Below are positions 5,367-9,308 of a stretch of 9,308 bases of DNA, one piece after another. The notes beneath the pieces were generated by a model. The model saw nothing but the letters and a program-made list of their open reading frames with translations. It was not told where the DNA came from and ran no database searches. The position numbers were made by a program, and so were the translations under genes. Source of the DNA: Gemmatimonadota bacterium (GTDB taxonomy: Bacteria; Gemmatimonadota; Gemmatimonadetes; Longimicrobiales; Gaopeijiaceae); NCBI GenBank assembly GCA_030618065.1, contig JAUXEE010000046.1, forward strand, positions 1 through 9,308, read 5' to 3'. Every line of letters begins with the position of its first letter. Within the stretch, counting starts at the first letter, position 1.

Positions 5367-6002
5367 GTGGCCACGGTTATTCAAAGCCGAGGGGAAGAAA
5401 TCGCTAATAGCGTGAGCCACGGTTTTGGCTTTGTCGGGGCCTTGGCGGCAATCCCCATCCTCATTGTCAGCGCTGTCAACCGGGGTGACGTCGGAGCCAT
5501 CGTGGGGGGCGCCATCTTTGGTTCGGCCATGGCTCTGCTCTATCTGACCTCGACCCTCTATCACGCGGCTCCCCAGGGGCGAGCTAAGCTTCTCCTCCGT
5601 AGGTTGGACCACAGTGCGATCTACCTGCTTATCGCCGGCACCTACACCCCTTTCACCCTCGGCGCTTTGGGAGGTGCCTGGGGTTGGTCGCTCTTTGGAG
5701 TGATCTGGGGGATCGCGGTTGTGGGGATCCTACTGAAACTGATTGCCGGACCTCGTTACCCAAGAGTTTCGTCCGCTATGTACGTGGCCATGGGGTGGAT
5801 GGTCCTGATTGCCATTCGACCCCTTTGGCAGAACGTGCCCGGGTGGGGAATCGCCCTCCTGGTTTTTGGGGGACTCGCTTATACCCTTGGGGTCGTGTTT
5901 TACCTGGCCCCCAAACTTCGATATGCTCATTTCATCTGGCATCTGTTCGTGCTGACAGGCACGACCTTCCACTTTTTCGCGGTATTGTATTATGCGGCCT
6001 GA
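5367..6002 (+). CDS. trhA: Hemolysin III / TrhA (PAQR-superfamily) membrane protein
   Basis: Integral membrane protein of 211 residues with about seven hydrophobic segments (about 20-36, 42-61, 83-100, 105-125, 136-150, 158-180, 188-209). Family motifs are clear: GEEIANSVSHGFG at the N-terminus, STLYHA (62-67), RLDHSAIYLLIAGTYTPF (79-96) and HFIWHLFVLTGTTFHF near the end. Ser62/His66, Asp81, and His188/His192 match the positions that bind zinc in the PAQR/CREST fold. The family is linked to membrane homeostasis; hemolytic activity is historic and not implied. GTG at 5367 was chosen because GGAGAG lies 6 nt upstream and the N-terminus then has family length. The ATG at 5346 lacks a ribosome site and the frame further upstream runs into the terminator hairpin. 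Confidence 0.9.
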   Translation: MATVIQSRGEEIANSVSHGFGFVGALAAIPILIVSAVNRGDVGAIVGGAIFGSAMALLYLTSTLYHAAPQGRAKLLLRRLDHSAIYLLIAGTYTPFTLGALGGAWGWSLFGVIWGIAVVGILLKLIAGPRYPRVSSAMYVAMGWMVLIAIRPLWQNVPGWGIALLVFGGLAYTLGVVFYLAPKLRYAHFIWHLFVLTGTTFHFFAVLYYAA

Positions 6003-6069
6003 GTCCAGAGTCGCCCACCGTAGGGAAGCCAGGATAGGTGAGTCATGCCCCTGAGGTAAGGAATCCACC

Positions 6070-7062
6070 TTGGCGAACACCGAGCCCTTCAAGATCGCGG
6101 CGATTCAAGCTTGCCCAGAGTTTCTCGACCTGAACGCTTCGGTCGATAAGGCCTGCGCTCTCATCCGAGATGCTGGAAAAAACGGTACCCACCTGGCGGT
6201 TTTTCCGGAGGCCTTCCTCCCGGCTTACCCCGTTTGGGTTTGGTTCATTCCCTCAGGTCACACCCACCCCCTCCGGGAGCTCTATTCCGAGCTTCATGCC
6301 AACTCCATTTCAATTCCGGGGGAAGAAACGGCCCGTTTGGGTGAGGCCGCGGCGGAGCATGGCGTGACGGTGGCTATCGGCGTGAACGAGAGGAATAGCG
6401 AGGGGAGCGGTTCCTCTCTCTACAACACTCTCCTTTACCTCGGGCCGGACGGTTCGATCCTGGGGCGGCACAGGAAGTTGATCCCCACGGCGGGGGAGAG
6501 GATGGTGTGGGCCCAGGGAGACGGCAGCGACCTGGAGGTGTATTCGCTTCCCTTCGGAAAACTGGGGGGGTTGCTCTGTTGGGAGAATTACATGCCTCTC
6601 GCCCGGTATGCCCTATCTGCGTGGGGTGAGCAGATTCACGCCGCCCCCACCTGGGATAGAGGAGAACCCTGGCTTTCGACGATGCGGCATACCGCGAAAG
6701 AGAGTCGCACGTTTGTGATAGCCCCATGTCAACCGTTCCATCTGGACGACATTCCGGATCGCTTCGCCTTCAAGGAACGCTATCTTGAAGGTATCGATGG
6801 GTGGTTGAATCCTGGCCATTCGGTCATCGTGAATCCGGATGGGAAGGTCATTGCCGGGCCTGCAGAGGAGGAGGAAACCATCCTCTACGCGGAGGTTCAG
6901 CCCGACGAATTGGTGGGGCCCCGCTGGCAATTGGATGTAGCTGGGCACTACGGCCGCCCGGACGTCTTCGAGTTGGTGGTGCACCGAAGGCCCGCGCCCT
7001 TCCTCAGGATGGTCGAGGAGGGCGGGGGAGAGTCAGAGGGAGACTCGGCAGGGAGTGAGTGA
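6070..7062 (+). CDS. Nitrilase (carbon-nitrogen hydrolase superfamily)
   Basis: Cytoplasmic enzyme of 330 residues, family length. The catalytic Glu-Lys-Cys triad is visible: Glu47 in AVFPEAFLPAYP, Lys136 in GRHRKLIPTAGER (with supporting Glu143) and Cys170 in GGLLCWENYMPLARYAL. The CWEN-Y-x-P-L motif and the C-terminal GHYGRPDVFELVV are features of true nitrilases (R-CN to R-COOH plus ammonia) rather than amidases, so a nitrile-hydrolysing role is likely; aliphatic or aromatic preference cannot be read. Such enzymes form spiral oligomers through these surfaces. TTG at 6070 is the only usable start: AAGGA lies 7 nt upstream, and the nearby ATG at 6045 is out of frame and stops after four codons. 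It follows trhA by 67 bp and converges on the flavoenzyme gene. The acidic Gly/Glu/Ser tail after about 315 is probably disordered. Confidence 0.93.
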   Translation: MANTEPFKIAAIQACPEFLDLNASVDKACALIRDAGKNGTHLAVFPEAFLPAYPVWVWFIPSGHTHPLRELYSELHANSISIPGEETARLGEAAAEHGVTVAIGVNERNSEGSGSSLYNTLLYLGPDGSILGRHRKLIPTAGERMVWAQGDGSDLEVYSLPFGKLGGLLCWENYMPLARYALSAWGEQIHAAPTWDRGEPWLSTMRHTAKESRTFVIAPCQPFHLDDIPDRFAFKERYLEGIDGWLNPGHSVIVNPDGKVIAGPAEEEETILYAEVQPDELVGPRWQLDVAGHYGRPDVFELVVHRRPAPFLRMVEEGGGESEGDSAGSE

Positions 7063-7103
7063 GAGGGTCCCCCTGGCCCTGGCGGCGCCACCGGGGGTGG
7101 GGG

Positions 7104-8525
7104 TCAGGACAGGAGGTAGTCGATGACGTCCCGTGCGGAGTAGGAATCTCTCCCCTGGAGAAAATCCCTCAGGGTCAATAATCCGTCGCCGCTTGTGAGG
7201 AGAGGCGCTTCCTCTATCCCGTTCCCCCTGGACTGGGCGTGACCGACGTTGGCCAGAAGAGCGTTGCAGAGGCACTTTCTGCCCTGGGTCTCCTCCTCCG
7301 ATCCTCCCTTGGCCAGGAAAGTCCGGACCGGCTCCGCAGGGCATCGATAGCCGATTCGCCCGTTGGCCATGCGGAATGGGACCCTGAGGTATCCTAGATC
7401 GCAGACTCTCTTTCGAGTTTCGTAGGTTTCAGGGCACGTCAATGAACTCTCGACTTCCACGGTCTTGAAGGGGAACCCCGTCGGCGAAGCCCGGTCCGCC
7501 GTCCGCACCTCCACCTCCCCCTTTTTGCACAGCTCCAGGACGGTCCTCTTCAGGCCTTCGAAGAGTCCCGACTCCCGGCAATACGCGAAGAGGGTTCCCA
7601 CCTGGATTCCTACCCCACCCTCCTTCTGGGCCTCCTCGATCTGCCCTGGGTGACCGGTGCCTCCCGCCAACCAAAAGGGCAATCCGAGCTTCCCCAGCTT
7701 CTTCAAGTCAACGGTATCCCTTTCGCCGTAGACAGGCTCACCCAGTTCGTTGAGCCGTTTTTCACCTCGGGGGGGAGCATTATGGCCCCCGGCAATCGGG
7801 CTTTCCACGACGAACCCATCTACATGGCCGTTAGCCTTCCTCGCCAGCATTGTGGCGAGGGAGTTCGATGCAATGATGGGGAGGAACTTCGGGCGCTTCA
7901 GTTGGGGAAGGAGCCCCTCGAAGAACTCCCGGGGATCGAAGTGAAGGCGTTCTTCCTCTTCCTCACCTGCTCCCTGGACGTCGAAACGGATGGAAGAGGG
8001 TTCATGCTTCGCGAGAGAGTCCAGAGCGCCCGGGATTTCTCGGGGGATCCCCGCACCCATGAGGACATAGTCCACGCCGGCGAGCATGGCACCGTAAAGG
8101 GAGGGGAGGGTGGGCATCTGGATCTTGGAAAGGAAGTTGATTCCGACCTTTCCGTCATGTCCCTCCTTGGCCAGCCAGACCTCTACAAAGTTGGCCAGAA
8201 TGGTCAGTTGGTTACGGAAGGAGTCCACCACCTGCCGATACATGGGCACCAGAACATAGGGCTCACCCTCGGCTCGCCCTTCGGGCTTGAAGAATCGTCG
8301 GAGGGTTTCGGAGGCAACGGATGGGGATGGAAAAGCCTCCATGGCTCGGCGGACGTCCCCGCCAGCGTCACCATCCTGCAGGCGTCGGATGAGGAGGTTG
8401 TCCAGTGCTACCCCGGAGACCACACCGAGCTGGCCGAGCTGCGCAACGGCCCGGGCCAGCGGCCAGCTGGAGACTCCTATTCCCATTCCCCCCTGAATGA
8501 TGACAGGGAGGGTGTCTACCTCCAT
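7104..8525 (-). CDS. Nitronate monooxygenase-like FMN enzyme with extended C-terminus
   Basis: Protein of 473 residues with the TIM-barrel fold of the NMO/2-nitropropane dioxygenase family, FMN enzymes that oxidise nitronates or reduce enoyl-type substrates. Evidence: IIQGGMGIGVSSWPLA (9-24) at the first strand; a Gly/Ala-rich central barrel (MLAGVDYVLMGAGIP); IAGGHNAPPRG (244-254) with His248 at the usual catalytic position; FWLAGGTGHPGQ (284-295) and GIQVGTLFAY (306-315) for FMN phosphate. Simple family members have about 310-380 residues. The extra C-terminal part (about 330-473) carries Cys364, Cys375, Cys395, and C-L-C (418-420) within GRKCLCNALLANVG, a possible metal or structural site. 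Longer relatives include the PfaD-type enoyl reductases, so the substrate is uncertain. ATG at 8525 begins just before the first barrel strand; AAAGGA lies 11 nt upstream. The frame stays open further upstream but has no family similarity there. Confidence 0.85.
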   Translation of the reverse strand: MEVDTLPVIIQGGMGIGVSSWPLARAVAQLGQLGVVSGVALDNLLIRRLQDGDAGGDVRRAMEAFPSPSVASETLRRFFKPEGRAEGEPYVLVPMYRQVVDSFRNQLTILANFVEVWLAKEGHDGKVGINFLSKIQMPTLPSLYGAMLAGVDYVLMGAGIPREIPGALDSLAKHEPSSIRFDVQGAGEEEEERLHFDPREFFEGLLPQLKRPKFLPIIASNSLATMLARKANGHVDGFVVESPIAGGHNAPPRGEKRLNELGEPVYGERDTVDLKKLGKLGLPFWLAGGTGHPGQIEEAQKEGGVGIQVGTLFAYCRESGLFEGLKRTVLELCKKGEVEVRTADRASPTGFPFKTVEVESSLTCPETYETRKRVCDLGYLRVPFRMANGRIGYRCPAEPVRTFLAKGGSEEETQGRKCLCNALLANVGHAQSRGNGIEEAPLLTSGDGLLTLRDFLQGRDSYSARDVIDYLLS

Positions 8526-8664
8526 ACTCCACCAAATCCTTTTGAAAGGAACATATCTTGAATGTAGAGGTGGGTAGGGGAGGGGGGAAGGCCTTTCTTC
8601 TGCTGGTTCTCCACGCTCCAAGAATTCCCTTGTGGGTCCTGCTCTTTCCGTGTAGGTAAGGGGG
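8526..8664. promoter_or_regulatory. Divergent promoter region of flavoenzyme and membrane/ABC unit
   Basis: This 139-bp gap separates two divergent genes, so promoters for both must lie here or overlap the genes. TCCTTT-TG-AAAGGA (8537-8550) is an inverted repeat overlapping the flavoenzyme's presumed ribosome site. A purine tract (about 8567-8591) follows, then the palindrome AAGGCCTT (8588-8595). I see no strong sigma-70 boxes on either strand. Confidence 0.35.
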
Positions 8665-8973
8665 ATGATTCGTCTCCCTCCAAGGCCGGTCTGCTGGGCC
8701 ACCTTCCGGACGACCTTCCTCGTATGGTTGGTTTTGCGTGCGGTTGTCGGGTTGGCCAACGGCTCGCCCGCCATCCTTCCCCCTGTCTCCCTATTCCTCA
8801 TGCTCGGCGCTGCTGCGACCGCGGTTCTTGACATCACGGTGGCCCGGGAGCGTTTGCTGCTGGGGAATCTGGGCGTGGGAAGACGGATGATCGCGGGCGT
8901 CTCCCTCCTGGTGTCGGGCACGCTGGAAATCACGTCGGCGGTTGCTGTCCACGCCCTGGGCTTGGGGGGCTGA
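8665..8973 (+). CDS. Small multi-pass membrane protein, probable ABC partner
   Basis: Protein of 102 residues with three hydrophobic segments, about 14-32 (TTFLVWLVLRAVVGLA), 37-58 (ILPPVSLFLMLGAAATAVLD) and 76-98 (MIAGVSLLVSGTLEITSAVA). Between the last two lies the polar stretch VARERLLLGNLGVGRRM (59-75), probably cytoplasmic and a candidate contact to an ATPase. I do not recognise a named family. The stop codon is 6 bp before the ABC ATPase start, so the two are almost surely one operon and may form one complex. AAGGGGG abuts the ATG, an unusually close ribosome site. It is far smaller than ordinary ABC permeases; it could be an accessory subunit or one half of a small membrane module. The coding call is supported by hydrophobic pattern and spacing, not by homology. 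Confidence 0.7.
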   Translation: MIRLPPRPVCWATFRTTFLVWLVLRAVVGLANGSPAILPPVSLFLMLGAAATAVLDITVARERLLLGNLGVGRRMIAGVSLLVSGTLEITSAVAVHALGLGG

Positions 8974-8979
8974 TCCGGG

Positions 8980-9308
8980 ATGGAACGCCTTTTCATCGCT
9001 GAGTCCATCGGGGTGTCTTTCTACGGAAACCCGGTCCTGAAATCTGCTAGCGTCTGGGCGAGTCCGGGTCAGGTGACAGCCATCCTGGGCCGGAACGGAT
9101 CCGGCAAGACGACTCTGTTCAAGGCGGCCCTCGGGTTGGTGAGTCGGGATTTCGGTACCGTGAGGTTCCGGTCCGAGACTTTTTTGAATCCCCACCTTCA
9201 CCGGCTGTCCCGGTTGGGTCTGTTTTATCTTCCAGATCTCGGACTCCTTTCTCGGCGCCGGACTCTCGGGTGGCATCTGTCCCTATTTCAGGAACGATTC
9301 CCAGGTGA
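8980..9308 (+). CDS. ABC transporter ATP-binding protein, N-terminal part (partial)
   Basis: The frame from ATG 8980 stays open to the window edge, giving 109 codons. The Walker A motif is GRNGSGKTT (37-45), preceded by the usual strand QVTAIL and an aromatic A-loop candidate (Phe14/Tyr15). After a short beta region comes LGLFYLPDLGLLSRR (79-93), where the Q-loop is expected. The glutamine position carries Asp86, an uncommon but not unknown change; branched-chain amino-acid ATPases have Glu in a similar place. The signature motif, Walker B and switch His lie beyond the edge. It follows the small membrane protein by 6 bp and probably energises it. The partner is not one of the standard permease types seen so far, so the substrate cannot be named. 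Confidence 0.85.
   Translation, partial: MERLFIAESIGVSFYGNPVLKSASVWASPGQVTAILGRNGSGKTTLFKAALGLVSRDFGTVRFRSETFLNPHLHRLSRLGLFYLPDLGLLSRRRTLGWHLSLFQERFPG

Noticed and set aside
7063..7103. Terminator between the convergent nitrilase and flavoenzyme genes
   Set aside because: The gap is rich in C and G runs and can form several weak competing stems such as TGGC-ggc-GCCA, but none is dominant and no T-tract follows on either strand.
7650..8561. A 303-codon + strand frame opposite the flavoenzyme
   Set aside because: Its sequence shows no known motif, and the opposite strand encodes clear FMN-binding motifs; it is a shadow frame.
8630..8665. TTGTGG-17-TAGGTA as a promoter for a leaderless membrane-protein mRNA
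   Set aside because: The boxes match the consensus at only a few positions, and a purine-rich ribosome site is present anyway.
8526..9008. Upstream extension of the flavoenzyme frame by 161 residues
   Set aside because: It runs through the divergent promoter region and the membrane-protein gene, and the barrel begins right after ATG 8525.

Overview
The window is a GC-rich bacterial chromosome segment with ordinary, mostly housekeeping gene content. No phage, insertion sequence, CRISPR array, rRNA or tRNA was found. Three traits point to a Gemmatimonadota- or Acidobacteriota-like organism: a duplicated FtsX/MacB orphan permease (ADOP type), an HU protein with a six-residue insertion before its GFGTF motif, and GC-rich codon use with GTG and TTG starts. 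This assignment is inference; no rRNA marker is present.

Layout, left to right. Positions 1-125 hold the last 40 codons of an SDR (FabG-like) oxidoreductase on the + strand. It runs tail to tail into a large ADOP permease on the - strand (152-2650). A divergent promoter region of about 230 bp follows, with a tandem pair of palindromes, and then a TPR lipoprotein on the + strand (2884-3861). A gene-poor stretch (3862-4452) comes next; its first part is AT-richer than its neighbours and has odd codon use, and its second part holds inverted repeats ahead of the HU gene (4453-4746). A 313-bp interval full of predicted hairpins, including one T-tract terminator and a probable structured leader, separates HU from a cold-shock protein (5060-5272). 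That gene ends in a strong hairpin and is followed by a hemolysin III/TrhA-type membrane protein (5367-6002) and a nitrilase (6070-7062), all on the + strand. The nitrilase converges on a long nitronate-monooxygenase-like flavoenzyme on the - strand (7104-8525). Divergent from that gene, a small membrane protein (8665-8973) and an ABC ATPase (8980 to the window edge, incomplete) form a tight two-gene unit.

How the genes may work together. HU and the cold-shock protein are nucleic-acid chaperones in the same orientation, with long structured intergenic regions that look post-transcriptionally regulated. The nitrilase and the nitronate-monooxygenase-like enzyme both belong to families acting on C-N or nitro compounds, but they converge and do not share an operon. 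The membrane protein and ABC ATPase at the right edge probably form one transporter or membrane-remodelling complex.

The parts most worth a second look are the tandem 22-bp palindromic operator candidate, the RNA-structure-rich HU-csp interval, and the small membrane protein/ABC pair with an aspartate at its Q-loop position. I see no convincing evidence of a wholly new system.
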